From positions 620,001 to 684,000 of the forward strand of contig NZ_JAHZMP010000002.1 in assembly GCF_020748465.1 (NCBI RefSeq): a stretch of 64,000 nucleotides of DNA. Reading direction: 5' to 3'. A program made the translations under genes and the position numbers. The stretch's first letter is position 1. The number at the start of each line of letters is the position of its first letter. The notes below the pieces were generated by a model. The model was not told the DNA's origin. It searched no databases and saw only the letters and a list, made by a program, of their open reading frames with translations. Origin of the DNA: Terrisporobacter mayombei. GTDB taxonomy: Bacteria; Bacillota; Clostridia; Peptostreptococcales; Peptostreptococcaceae. Below are positions 46,887-54,504 of the stretch, piece by piece.

Positions 46887-48404
46887 TTATTTTACCTTCA
46901 ATTTTATCTCTATTTCGAACTTAGCAGTCCTTTTACCTTTTTCTTTGTAATAAATAATTTCATCTATTACTGTTTTCAATAAAAAGTTTTTCAATTTCAC
47001 ATCATTAGTTTTATTATAGTTTTCTAGTACAGTTTTTAAATTAGGAACTAGATCATTATAATTAATATTTATAGTTTTTTCATTTTCTATTAACTCAATT
47101 GTATTTTTTATAGCTTTTTTATTTTCATCACTTTTCTTAGATAGTATTTGTGTTCTTTCAAGATAAGTGTCTATATCATAGACTCCTCTTTCTAAAAAGT
47201 CATGAAGGTTATTCTTTTGCTTATTTATTTCTAGCGATTCTTTTTCCAAGAGTGATAAAGTATGTTTTAAATTATTCACCCTATCATTATTTTTATTTTC
47301 AACTGTATTAGATAATATTTGTTGTTCAAAATGTTCTAAAATATCCTTTAGATTTTCTAAAATTTTTTCTTCTAATACATCAAGTCTTGCACCTCTATTT
47401 TGGTTGCATGATTTACATCTTAGAAATTGCACGTAACCGTCTTTATAAGTGGCATAATTACAAGTCATAACCCGACCACAACAAGAACATTTGACAATAG
47501 AAGCTAAAGGATTAGTTAATTCTTTGTTACTAGTTACACTTGTTGTATTTCTGCTAGAAATTATTTCATTAGCTTTATTAAATACTTCTTCAGATACAAT
47601 TGCTTCATGCTTGCCTTTAGCATAAATTATTTTATCTTTATTTTTCTGCTTAATAGTCTTAGTTCCTCTTCTTAAATAGTTATTCCAACTAACGTAGCCT
47701 GCATATATTTCATTTTTTAACATTCTTCTTATAGTTTGTTCAGAAAAAGATATATTGTTATTTGTTTTAACTCCTATACTATCTAGCCACACCTTTATTT
47801 TATAAGCACCATTACCATTTAAATACATATCGAATATGTTTTTTACTATAACTGCTTTTTTTTCATCTATAACAAGTATTTTATTTCCTTCTTTTGTATA
47901 TTCAAATTTATATCCAAAAGGAGCAGTAGAAGCTATGAATTTTCCTTCTTCAACCGATTTTTCGCGCCCTTTTTGCATTCTCTTGGTTATCATTTTAAGT
48001 TCCCTACGAGCAAAGAATGATTTGAATTCTGTCATTTCTTCATCTAGATCATTGTTTAAATTATAGGTTTTATCTGGCGTAATGATAAGAGTATTACTTT
48101 CTTTAAAAGTATCTAGTATAAGCCCTTGGTCCTGCATACCTCCACGGCCTAATCTATCGAGGTCTATACATAACACTGCATCGTAATTATTATTTTTAAC
48201 TTCTTCTAGCAACTCTAACATTTTAGGTCTTGAACTTATACTTCCCCCAGAAACAATTTCCTCTTTTACTTCAATAATATCTAGATGCTGCTTTTTAGCT
48301 ATAGCAAGAAGAGTACCTCTATGCCTTGCTAGAGTATCTGTATTTTCTTTTTTTTCTATTTCTTCATCTTGCCTACTCTTTCTTAAGTAGATACAGGTTT
48401 TCAT
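46887..48404 (-). CDS. Large serine recombinase (phage integrase)
   Basis: 505 residues. The N-terminal resolvase domain starts MKTCIYLRKSRQDEE with the catalytic Ser at residue 10 and has LDRLGRGGMQDQG. The recombinase domain (NKILVIDEKKAVIVKNIFDM) comes next, then a zinc ribbon (CSCCGRVM ... CKSCNQ) and a coiled-coil C-terminus of ~150 residues. This is the large serine integrase design that joins attP and attB. It lies at the very left edge of the prophage, transcribed towards the host. The HTH gene overlaps its start by four bases. Confidence 0.96.
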   Translation of the reverse strand: MKTCIYLRKSRQDEEIEKKENTDTLARHRGTLLAIAKKQHLDIIEVKEEIVSGGSISSRPKMLELLEEVKNNNYDAVLCIDLDRLGRGGMQDQGLILDTFKESNTLIITPDKTYNLNNDLDEEMTEFKSFFARRELKMITKRMQKGREKSVEEGKFIASTAPFGYKFEYTKEGNKILVIDEKKAVIVKNIFDMYLNGNGAYKIKVWLDSIGVKTNNNISFSEQTIRRMLKNEIYAGYVSWNNYLRRGTKTIKQKNKDKIIYAKGKHEAIVSEEVFNKANEIISSRNTTSVTSNKELTNPLASIVKCSCCGRVMTCNYATYKDGYVQFLRCKSCNQNRGARLDVLEEKILENLKDILEHFEQQILSNTVENKNNDRVNNLKHTLSLLEKESLEINKQKNNLHDFLERGVYDIDTYLERTQILSKKSDENKKAIKNTIELIENEKTININYNDLVPNLKTVLENYNKTNDVKLKNFLLKTVIDEIIYYKEKGKRTAKFEIEIKLKVK

Positions 48405-48634
48405 GATAATTCCCCCTCAATTTCTATATAAATATCATTGTGCTTCTCTAAAAAGTATTTACATACTTCTAGCTCTTTCAATTGTAATGCTTTGCTAATT
48501 TTTATTATTTCAATAAGGGTTACATTTACAAACTTATCATTTTCTATTTTAGAAATATAAGCTTGAGTAACTCCTATCATTTCCGCTAATTCATTTTGCG
48601 TAATATGCATTTTTAGTCTTTTTCTTCTAATCAC
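48401..48634 (-). CDS. XRE-family HTH regulator coupled to the integrase
   Basis: 77 residues. Helix-turn-helix at residues ~10-32 (ITQNELAEMIGVTQAYISKI) plus a short helical end. GTG start at 48634, with AAAGGG upstream. ATGA-type overlap with the integrase start means coupled translation. A perfect palindrome 37 bases upstream may be its operator. Role: control of integrase expression, by inference. Confidence 0.85.
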   Translation of the reverse strand: MIRRKRLKMHITQNELAEMIGVTQAYISKIENDKFVNVTLIEIIKISKALQLKELEVCKYFLEKHNDIYIEIEGELS

Positions 48635-48670
48635 GTTTTCCCTTTTAAAAAAATTGTATTAATTTGTTGG

Positions 48671-48695
48671 AAAATATAACTGCCAGTTATATTTT
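48671..48695. promoter_or_regulatory. Perfect 25-base palindrome, probable operator
   Basis: AAAATATAACT-GCC-AGTTATATTTT lies upstream of the HTH-integrase pair. It could bind the HTH dimer encoded next to it and autoregulate integration; without a U run it is not a typical terminator for that operon. Confidence 0.55.
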
Positions 48696-48808
48696 TTGCT
48701 TTATAATATAAATAGAAGTTCAATAGATTAAATGTTTGTATTTTTATATCGAACATAGAACATATATTCGCTAAAATATAAGTATAAATATAAATAGGGG
48801 GTATTGGG

Positions 48809-48922
48809 GTGGAAGAAGAAACGCTAGTAATAATGCAAGATTTAAAAAAACTTAAAGAAAATGATATAGAAGCTTACGAAACAATAATTAAATTAGTACA
48901 AAAATTAAGAGAAATAGGTTAA
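48809..48922 (+). CDS. Small phage protein
   Basis: 37 residues from GTG (AGGGGG upstream), helical and acidic, VEEETLVIMQDLKKLKENDI then EAYETIIKLVQKLREIG. It looks like a short coiled coil. It lies between two minus-strand regulators. No family recognised. Confidence 0.45.
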   Translation: MEEETLVIMQDLKKLKENDIEAYETIIKLVQKLREIG

Positions 48923-48927
48923 TCAAC

Positions 48928-49278
48928 TTATTTCTCTTGTTTATTTTTGTTTAGTTTTTTTATCATTTGTTTTATAAACTCTTTATCTTCTACATCTAGT
49001 TTACTTATTTCTTTAGCTACAGCATAATCTTCATCATTTTCAATATCGATATAAGTATTGTCTAATTTTAAATCTTCACTTCTACCTAATAAACTATCTG
49101 TAGTAACGTTAAATATATCAGCTAATTTATCTAATGTTTGAGTAGGAGGGATTCTATTATCATTCTCCCAGTTAGATACTGTTTGTTTTGATACTCCCAT
49201 TAACTTAGCCAATTCAACTTGATTTATTCCTAGTTTTTCTCTGTTTTCTCTTATATTATCACCCAACATTATTATCAA
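48928..49278 (-). CDS. Phage repressor (CI-like), XRE family
   Basis: 116 residues. HTH in the first 60 residues (NQVELAKLMGVSKQTVSNWE), LADIFNVTTDSLLGR, then an acidic/Lys-rich oligomerisation tail without a LexA-type protease domain. TTG at 49278 fits the AAGGA site; ATG 49284 and ATG 49269 are alternatives. Divergent from the Cro-like gene at 49458 with shared repeated operators between, the standard lysogeny switch layout. Confidence 0.85.
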   Translation of the reverse strand: MIIMLGDNIRENREKLGINQVELAKLMGVSKQTVSNWENDNRIPPTQTLDKLADIFNVTTDSLLGRSEDLKLDNTYIDIENDEDYAVAKEISKLDVEDKEFIKQMIKKLNKNKQEK

Positions 49279-49294
49279 CACCATCCTTATGAAT

Positions 49295-49410
49295 ATTATA
49301 CCTTAAAGTTGACTAATTTAAAATTATATGAAAAAAAGTATAAAAAAATGAATACTTTTTCAAAAAAAGTTGAAAATATAGTTGACAGTATTCTTAAAGT
49401 TGACTATCAT
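49295..49410. promoter_or_regulatory. Divergent lysogeny-switch promoters and operators
   Basis: Rightward promoter: TTGACA (49382-49387), 17-base spacer, TATCAT (49405-49410). Leftward -10: TATAAT on the minus strand at 49300-49295. The 14-mer CTTAAAGTTGACTA occurs at 49302-49315 and 49393-49406, and two more AGTTGA half-sites lie between (49369, 49381). The second 14-mer overlaps the rightward promoter, as expected for repressor control. Confidence 0.7.
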
Positions 49411-49457
49411 TAAAGTATAACAAGTATTCCATAAGAATACTAAAGGAGGTGGCATAA

Positions 49458-49712
49458 TTGACATTAAGAAATAAATTAAGATCATTAAGGTCAGAAAGAG
49501 GTTTTGACCAACAATATATGGCAGATTATTTAGGCATTCAAAGAACAACCTATTGCAATAAAGAAACTGGTAAAAGTGACTTTACTGTAACTGAAGCTAA
49601 ACAAATAGCAGGGTTATTCAACTTAAGCATAGATGATATTTTTTTTACAGAGAGAGTCAACTTAAAGAATACTTTTATAGTATGTCCGGTTAGAGAGGTT
49701 GAAAATAGCTAA
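49458..49712 (+). CDS. Cro-like XRE regulator
   Basis: 84 residues. TTG start with AAAGGAGGT. HTH 'DQQYMADYLGIQRTTYCNKE' (residues ~18-37), LFNLSIDDIFF. First gene of the rightward early operon and divergent from the CI-like repressor; likely the Cro or early activator. The gene's 3' end carries AGTCAACTT, a reversed copy of the operator core. Confidence 0.85.
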   Translation: MTLRNKLRSLRSERGFDQQYMADYLGIQRTTYCNKETGKSDFTVTEAKQIAGLFNLSIDDIFFTERVNLKNTFIVCPVREVENS

Positions 49713-49766
49713 TTTATAGCTATAGGACAAAATATTAACAGCATAAATATAATTAGGGGTGATTGT

Positions 49767-49964
49767 ATGAAGCAAATTTATAGGGAAGATGAAGTGTCTA
49801 AAGTAACCATTACATTTGCGACTAATCAAACAGAAGAGCAGCAGAATAAAGTATTAAAAGATTTTGCACAGGCAGCATACAACCTTTGCCTTTATGAGTA
49901 TCAAAGGGGGTTAAAAAATACAAATGAAAATCAAGATAACTCTGGAACAACTAAAAGTACTTAG
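49767..49964 (+). CDS. Small phage protein
   Basis: 65 residues, good ATTAGGGGTG ribosome site. A helix (NKVLKDFAQAAYNLCLYEYQ) dominates, with a Thr/Ser/Asn-rich end. Family unknown; typical early-region accessory gene. Confidence 0.6.
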   Translation: MKQIYREDEVSKVTITFATNQTEEQQNKVLKDFAQAAYNLCLYEYQRGLKNTNENQDNSGTTKST

Positions 49965-50022
49965 TGATATATTTCCAAACATGACACACGAAGAGTTGTT
50001 CAAATTGATAAACAAAAGATAA
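49924..50022 (+). CDS. Possible small phage protein
   Basis: 32 residues, MKIKITLEQLKVLSDIFPNM plus THEELFKLINKR, overlapping the preceding gene by 41 bases in another frame. The sequence is balanced and helical like a real protein, but the ribosome site is far (GGGGG, 14 bases). Confidence 0.4.
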   Translation: MKIKITLEQLKVLSDIFPNMTHEELFKLINKR

Positions 50023-50042
50023 ATGAAAAGGGGGAGTAAATA

Positions 50043-50231
50043 ATGAAAAGCATGTTAGTAAAAATCAAATCAGACAGCACTAAAGAGGTAACTAGATACA
50101 AAACAGATAGAGATATCACAAAAGAATTAAAACATCTTGAAGATAAAGGTGTAAATATAATCCAAATGAGATACTTCGACGAAACACAGAGCTTTGGAAA
50201 TTGTCAAAAGCTAATTGTTATAAGTGAGTAG
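50043..50231 (+). CDS. Small phage protein
   Basis: 62 residues with a strong AAGGGGGAG ribosome site. Basic beta/alpha fold (MLVKIKSDSTKEVTRYKTDRD). Family unknown. It is 9 bases before the next start, in the early operon. Confidence 0.65.
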   Translation: MKSMLVKIKSDSTKEVTRYKTDRDITKELKHLEDKGVNIIQMRYFDETQSFGNCQKLIVISE

Positions 50232-50240
50232 GTGGTAATT

Positions 50241-50573
50241 ATGAGAAGGTTTAAAGCTAAAGTAACAATAGAAAAAGAGTTTGTTATCGAAATAGATGAA
50301 AACATCGCTACAGAAGAAGAATTAACAAACTGGGAAAGTGTATTTTGGAACTTAGATTCAGAAGATACTAAAATAGCTTCTTATGTAAGCAGTTATTGTG
50401 AATTAAGAGCAACACAAGGAATTGATTTAGAAGGATTTGGAATTGTATTACCAATTGGCGAAACATCACATAGAGGAATACATAATAATGTTATTTGTAA
50501 TCATATGAGAACTATTAAAGCAGATGATGATGGATATACAGATGTTTATTTACAAGAGTTGAAAGGGGAATAG
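50241..50573 (+). CDS. Phage protein of unknown function
   Basis: 110 residues, beginning MRRFKAKVTIEKEFVIEIDE. ATG 50241 has AGGTGG 5 bases upstream; a GTG at 50232 overlaps that site. Acidic, beta-rich. Unknown family; next gene begins 2 bases after its stop. Confidence 0.65.
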   Translation: MRRFKAKVTIEKEFVIEIDENIATEEELTNWESVFWNLDSEDTKIASYVSSYCELRATQGIDLEGFGIVLPIGETSHRGIHNNVICNHMRTIKADDDGYTDVYLQELKGE

Positions 50574-50575
50574 AA

Positions 50576-51334
50576 ATGGGAGATTTATATCAAAGTTACA
50601 AAGTTATGGAGAATAATGAAGGACAAGCAGTACAAACAATACCTAGTTATGAAGTAGCAGAAATGATGGAAACAAGACATTCTAAAGTAATAAGAATGGT
50701 AGAAGGAGATGAAGATAGAGCAGGTATAATACCAACTTTAAGAAAAGCCCAAATGGGAGTTTCAAAATACTTCATTGAAAGCACTTACAAAGTTGAAGGA
50801 AATAACAAAACTTATAAATGTTATGAATGCACTAAACTTGGGTGTGACATGTTAGCTAACAAAATGACCGGTGAAAAAGGGATATTATTTACAGCTAAAT
50901 ATGTAGAAAGATTTAATGAAATGGTAGAAAATCCACTAGAAAATGCTTCAAAGGAATTACAGGCAATATTCATGATAGACAGAAAGCAGCAAGTAATTAA
51001 AAGTAGGGTTGGAGCGATAGAAGAAAAGATGACTGTTGATTATGAGCTAGCAGAAAACTTAAGAACAGCAGTAAATACAAGAGCAGTTCATTTATTAGAA
51101 GGTAAACATTCAGAAGCTTATAAGAAACTAAGCAAGAAGTTATTTTCAGAACTTTACAGAGATATAAAAGGAGCATTCAAAGTGAATAGTTATAAAAATA
51201 TATCTCTTAAGAATTATGACAAAGCACTTAATTATATAGAAAAATGGAAGCCTAATCTGATGCTTCAATATGCAATTCAAGGTGCAAATGGACAAGTTAA
51301 AATAGACGAAATGGAGTGTATTACTAATGAATAG
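50576..51334 (+). CDS. rha: Rha-family phage regulatory protein with ORF6C-like end
   Basis: 252 residues. The N-terminal Rha domain (PSYEVAEMMETRHSKVIRMV ... SKYFIESTYKVEGNNKTYKC) is followed by YECTKLGCDMLANKMTGEKG, which is diagnostic of pRha. The C-terminal ~100 residues resemble ORF6C (Arg-rich helices, YKKLSKKLFSELYRDIKGAF). Rha proteins act as antirepressor-type or host-interference regulators in temperate phages. AAAGGGGAA ribosome site. Confidence 0.88.
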   Translation: MGDLYQSYKVMENNEGQAVQTIPSYEVAEMMETRHSKVIRMVEGDEDRAGIIPTLRKAQMGVSKYFIESTYKVEGNNKTYKCYECTKLGCDMLANKMTGEKGILFTAKYVERFNEMVENPLENASKELQAIFMIDRKQQVIKSRVGAIEEKMTVDYELAENLRTAVNTRAVHLLEGKHSEAYKKLSKKLFSELYRDIKGAFKVNSYKNISLKNYDKALNYIEKWKPNLMLQYAIQGANGQVKIDEMECITNE

Positions 51335-51509
51335 AAATGAAGAAATGATAGAGCTAAAAAATAATATTTCAGTTGTTCAAGTTAGAGACCTATTAGAAGT
51401 TACACAAACAATAGGAAAGGCATTGACAGAAGATGAATTTTTACAAATTATGAGTTTTTATGGAAAAGTTGCAAATAGATTATTAAAGGCAGGTGCAACT
51501 AATGAGTAA
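51327..51509 (+). CDS. Small phage protein
   Basis: 60 residues, overlapping the rha stop by 8 bases. Helical ('VVQVRDLLEVTQTIGKALTE'). Unknown function. Confidence 0.55.
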   Translation: MNRNEEMIELKNNISVVQVRDLLEVTQTIGKALTEDEFLQIMSFYGKVANRLLKAGATNE

Positions 51510-51518
51510 AAAATATTA

Positions 51519-51552
51519 ATCAATAGACCAAAAATTGCTTTAGTCTATTGAT
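51519..51552. terminator. Hairpin between convergent genes
   Basis: ATCAATAGAC / GTCTATTGAT 10-bp stem. Separates the rightward early genes from a minus-strand gene. Confidence 0.55.
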
Positions 51553-51558
51553 ATAGAA

Positions 51559-51783
51559 TTAACATCTATGACATGATCTAGAACACGACTTACAGCACGA
51601 CTTACAACAAACAAATGATTTAAGTGGATGCTGGTATTTTGCTCTCTGTAGGGCTTCATCGCAGTTAGAGAAAGAGCCAATATAAGTTCTACTTAAAGAA
51701 TACGGTAGGTAAGGACAACCTTCGACATGAATTTCATATCTGCCGTGGGCATCTACAAAGTTGTTGAAACAGTAGTTTTTCAT
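51559..51783 (-). CDS. Cys-rich small phage protein, opposite orientation
   Basis: 74 residues. Middle part HVEGCPYLPYSLSRTYIGSF then NCDEALQRAKYQHP follows a pattern common in small phage and clostridial proteins. The end is packed with Cys: CCKSCCKSCSRSCHRC (8 of 16), a probable zinc-binding or disulphide knot. AAAGGTGG ribosome site. It is the only minus-strand gene in this rightward block, so may be expressed during lysogeny (moron-like). Confidence 0.7.
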   Translation of the reverse strand: MKNYCFNNFVDAHGRYEIHVEGCPYLPYSLSRTYIGSFSNCDEALQRAKYQHPLKSFVCCKSCCKSCSRSCHRC

Positions 51784-51805
51784 AAAATCGCCACCTTTGG
51801 TTATT

Positions 51806-51820
51806 AACTTAATATAAGTT
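51806..51820. promoter_or_regulatory. Palindromic operator candidate
   Basis: AACTTA-ATA-TAAGTT between the Cys-rich minus-strand gene and the next rightward gene. It sits where divergent promoters would be. Confidence 0.4.
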
Positions 51821-51869
51821 ATGCGTGAGAAAACAATTTATGCTTTATAAGTAAATAAGGAGGTTTAAC

Positions 51870-52160
51870 ATGGAATGGTCAAATCAAGATGTTGTAATTG
51901 AAAAAATACAAAATAAAATGAACAATCTTAGAAATGCAGCATACGTAGCAGAAAAAGGCAAGGATGCAATGCTACAAAGAAACAAAGAAGAAATCATAAA
52001 ATATACAGAGTTCAAAGTTAGATTAGAAGATTATACTAAACAAGCAGATTTTTTAGAAGAAATATTATTAGATATAGATTTACTCAAGCAAGAAGAAGTT
52101 AGAAATTTTGAAGAAGCAGAAGAAGATCTAAGAGAAAAAAGATATGAAGCTTATATATAA
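51870..52160 (+). CDS. Phage coiled-coil protein
   Basis: 96 residues, acidic and helical throughout (MEWSNQDVVIEKIQNKMNNL ... EEVRNFEEAEEDLREKRYEA). Strong AAGGAGG. Unknown function. Confidence 0.65.
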   Translation: MEWSNQDVVIEKIQNKMNNLRNAAYVAEKGKDAMLQRNKEEIIKYTEFKVRLEDYTKQADFLEEILLDIDLLKQEEVRNFEEAEEDLREKRYEAYI

Positions 52161-52195
52161 AAATAGAACCTACGCCAATAGGTCCTATTTAAAGA
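52161..52195 (+). terminator. Terminator-like hairpin
   Basis: AAATAGAACCT / AGGTCCTATTT arms with one mismatch, no long T run. Possibly a weak terminator or processing site. Confidence 0.5.
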
Positions 52196-52259
52196 AAAAG
52201 TTAAGCAATCAGAAAATTACTTTTATTATATTATACCAAAGAAGGTGTGATTTTAGAAT

Positions 52260-52574
52260 ATGAAAATGCAAGATTTGTTTAGATTTGCAGATAGAGCTAT
52301 AAGACAATCAGAAGATTGTTTTGAAAATAAATTGTTTTGTGCGCAGATGATGTCAACTCATACTTGCGCAGTAGATTCTAAATATGGCTACTTAGACGGT
52401 GCTAAAGATTGTTTAGAAAGTTATAAACCTATAGAAGAATTAGAAGAGTACATTAATGAATTTGAAGCATCACAAGAGATAATAGATGAATATGACAGGG
52501 CATATATAAGTGCTTATAGAGATTATATAAAACAAGAATCATTGAAGAAGGAGAGTGAAACTAATGAGCAATAA
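52260..52574 (+). CDS. Phage protein preceding bet
   Basis: 104 residues, helical and acidic, with three or four Cys (CFENKLFCAQ, HTCAVD). It overlaps the bet start by 11 bases, so translation is likely coupled. Family unknown; the position next to Bet suggests an accessory to recombination, without direct evidence. Confidence 0.6.
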   Translation: MKMQDLFRFADRAIRQSEDCFENKLFCAQMMSTHTCAVDSKYGYLDGAKDCLESYKPIEELEEYINEFEASQEIIDEYDRAYISAYRDYIKQESLKKESETNEQ

Positions 52575-53481
52575 TGCATTACAATTAGCGGAATTCAAAT
52601 TAGAAGGAGGGCAAGTGCTTACAGCTGATACGGTTAAAAATTATTTAGTAAGTGGTGGTGGAAATGTATCAGACCAAGAGGTTCTAATGTTTGTAGAGTT
52701 ATGCAAAGCTAAAGGAATGAATCCTTTTGAAAGAGATGCTTATTTAATTAAATATAAAAGCAAAAATCCACAATTTGATACACCAGCAACAATAATAGTA
52801 GGTAAAGACTTCTTTATAAAAAAGGCAAATGAAAATTCAGCATTTGAGGGAATGAAAGCCGGAATAGTTGTTGTAGATAAAGAAAATCAAATACACGAAA
52901 GAGAAGGCTCTCTTAAATTACCAGACGAAACAATTGTCGGTGGATGGTGTGAAGTATATAGAAGTGATAGGAAAGTTCCTACAAAAGCAATAGTTGCTTA
53001 TGATGAATATGTTCAAAAGAAAGGTAATGGCGAAGTTAATAGTATGTGGTCTAGTAAACCCGGAACAATGATTAGAAAAGTTGCACAGTCTCAAGCATTA
53101 AGAGAAGCTTTTCCAAATGAGCTTAGAGGATTGTATCAGCAAGAGGAAATGGGCATAGATGGAAAATTACCACAGAAGCCTATAGAACCAGGGATGGCAT
53201 CATCAGAACAAAAAAATAAAATCATGTCTATGGCAAAACAAAAAGGACTGTTTAATTTTAATGATATGAAAAATACAAAAGAACTTGAATATTTCTGTAC
53301 TTCGAACGGATATGACTTGAAAAATCTTAAGTTTGAAGAAGCAGGAGAAGTATTACAACTATTAATAGAATATGATCCAAAAGGAAATACAAATATTGAA
53401 GAAGAAGCTCAAGATGTAGAATTTACAGAAGTAACTGAAAGTACAGAAGAAAATATAGAAGGACAAGTTGGTTTATTATAG
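52564..53481 (+). CDS. bet: Phage recombination protein Bet (RecT/Redbeta superfamily)
   Basis: 305 residues. Single-strand annealing protein: LTADTVKNYLVSGGGNVSDQ, the conserved ELCKAKGMNPFERDAYLIKY, and the domain end SQALREAFPNELRGLYQQEE are typical of the Bet family. A Glu-rich C-terminal tail (~residues 275-305) may bind the host single-strand-binding protein. ATG 52564 has AAGGAG 10 bases upstream. No exonuclease partner gene is clear; the VRR-NUC protein at 55875 may supply nuclease activity. Confidence 0.93.
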   Translation: MSNNALQLAEFKLEGGQVLTADTVKNYLVSGGGNVSDQEVLMFVELCKAKGMNPFERDAYLIKYKSKNPQFDTPATIIVGKDFFIKKANENSAFEGMKAGIVVVDKENQIHEREGSLKLPDETIVGGWCEVYRSDRKVPTKAIVAYDEYVQKKGNGEVNSMWSSKPGTMIRKVAQSQALREAFPNELRGLYQQEEMGIDGKLPQKPIEPGMASSEQKNKIMSMAKQKGLFNFNDMKNTKELEYFCTSNGYDLKNLKFEEAGEVLQLLIEYDPKGNTNIEEEAQDVEFTEVTESTEENIEGQVGLL

Positions 53482-53531
53482 GAGGGATTAAATTCCCTTC
53501 TATTAGCAAAAGACAAAGGCAGGTGATATAT

Positions 53532-54425
53532 ATGGCTAAAAAGAGATATTACTGGATGAGACTTAAAGAGAATTTCTTCAGAGAGAAAAGAATAAAGAAG
53601 TTAAGACAAATAGCTGGTGGTGATACATTCACAATTATTTATCTTAAAATGCAACTATTAAGTCTGCAAAGTGATGGGCTATTAGAATATGAAGGTGTTG
53701 AAAATAGCTTTGCTGAAGAATTAGCCCTTGAAATAGATGAAGATATTGAAAATGTAAAAGTTACCTTAATGTTTTTACAAAAGAATAATCTAATAGAAGA
53801 AACAGTTGATAACACATTTTTACTTCCAGAAGCAGTTGAAAATATGGGTTCAGAAAGCTCAAGCACTGAAAGAGTTAGAAAACATAGAGAAAAAAAGAAA
53901 TTATTAGAAAATAAGGAAGATGATGTTGATTTGTTACATTGTAACACTGATGTAACAAATAGTAACGTTACAGACTGTTACAGTAACGAATGTAACGGTC
54001 CTAGAGAAGAGACAGAACAGAGAAGAGAAGAACAAGAGACAGATATAGATTTAGAGACAGAGATAAAGACAGAACTAGAGCAACAACAAGATATAGAAAG
54101 AAAAGATGTTGTTGGTTTGATTAGTATATATTTTCCTTATTTAAATGAAAAAGATTTAAACACTATTGCAGATGAATTTTTAAAAATTAATAAGGACCTA
54201 TATTATTTATCAGAAAAATTGATTTTAGCAGTAGATGCTAAGAATATAGAAAATAAAGTTGGTTATCTTTTAAAAGCAATTAAGGAAGATTATCAAATAA
54301 GATATGCAACATCATTAGAAAATTTAGCGACAGTGTGGGAACAGGAACTCTTAGAAAAACCAAATAACCTTATCATTGCTGATAAGGTTAAGTACTACAG
54401 ATTCAAATGTAACAAGGAGCGTTAA
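53532..54425 (+). CDS. Phage replisome organiser
   Basis: 297 residues. The N-terminal winged-helix domain (KKRYYWMRLKENFFREKRIK, LRQIAGGDTFTIIYLKM) is the phage_rep_org_N family that binds the phage origin and loads helicase. A low-complexity Glu/Gln/Thr linker (~residues 115-190) is followed by a DnaD-like helical end (LISIYFPYLNEKDLNTIADE). The DNA for the linker contains GTAAC/GTTAC iterons (53933-53996), the likely origin. No DnaC-type loader gene is next to it. AGGTGA ribosome site. Confidence 0.9.
   Translation: MAKKRYYWMRLKENFFREKRIKKLRQIAGGDTFTIIYLKMQLLSLQSDGLLEYEGVENSFAEELALEIDEDIENVKVTLMFLQKNNLIEETVDNTFLLPEAVENMGSESSSTERVRKHREKKKLLENKEDDVDLLHCNTDVTNSNVTDCYSNECNGPREETEQRREEQETDIDLETEIKTELEQQQDIERKDVVGLISIYFPYLNEKDLNTIADEFLKINKDLYYLSEKLILAVDAKNIENKVGYLLKAIKEDYQIRYATSLENLATVWEQELLEKPNNLIIADKVKYYRFKCNKER
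53933..53996. other. Probable phage replication origin (iterons inside the replication gene)
   Basis: Within 64 bases GTAAC occurs five times (53941, 53952, 53962, 53983, 53992) and its complement GTTAC three times (53933, 53967, 53977), some forming palindromes such as GTAACGTTAC. The encoded protein there is an unstructured linker. This matches the lambda-O arrangement where the initiator gene contains its own binding sites. Confidence 0.7.
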
Positions 54426-54504
54426 GCTATTAGTATTATGTACAGATTAAAATAAATTATTCCGGGGGATTTATTTCCCTTGGGCCATAAGAGGGGAGAT
54501 TATT

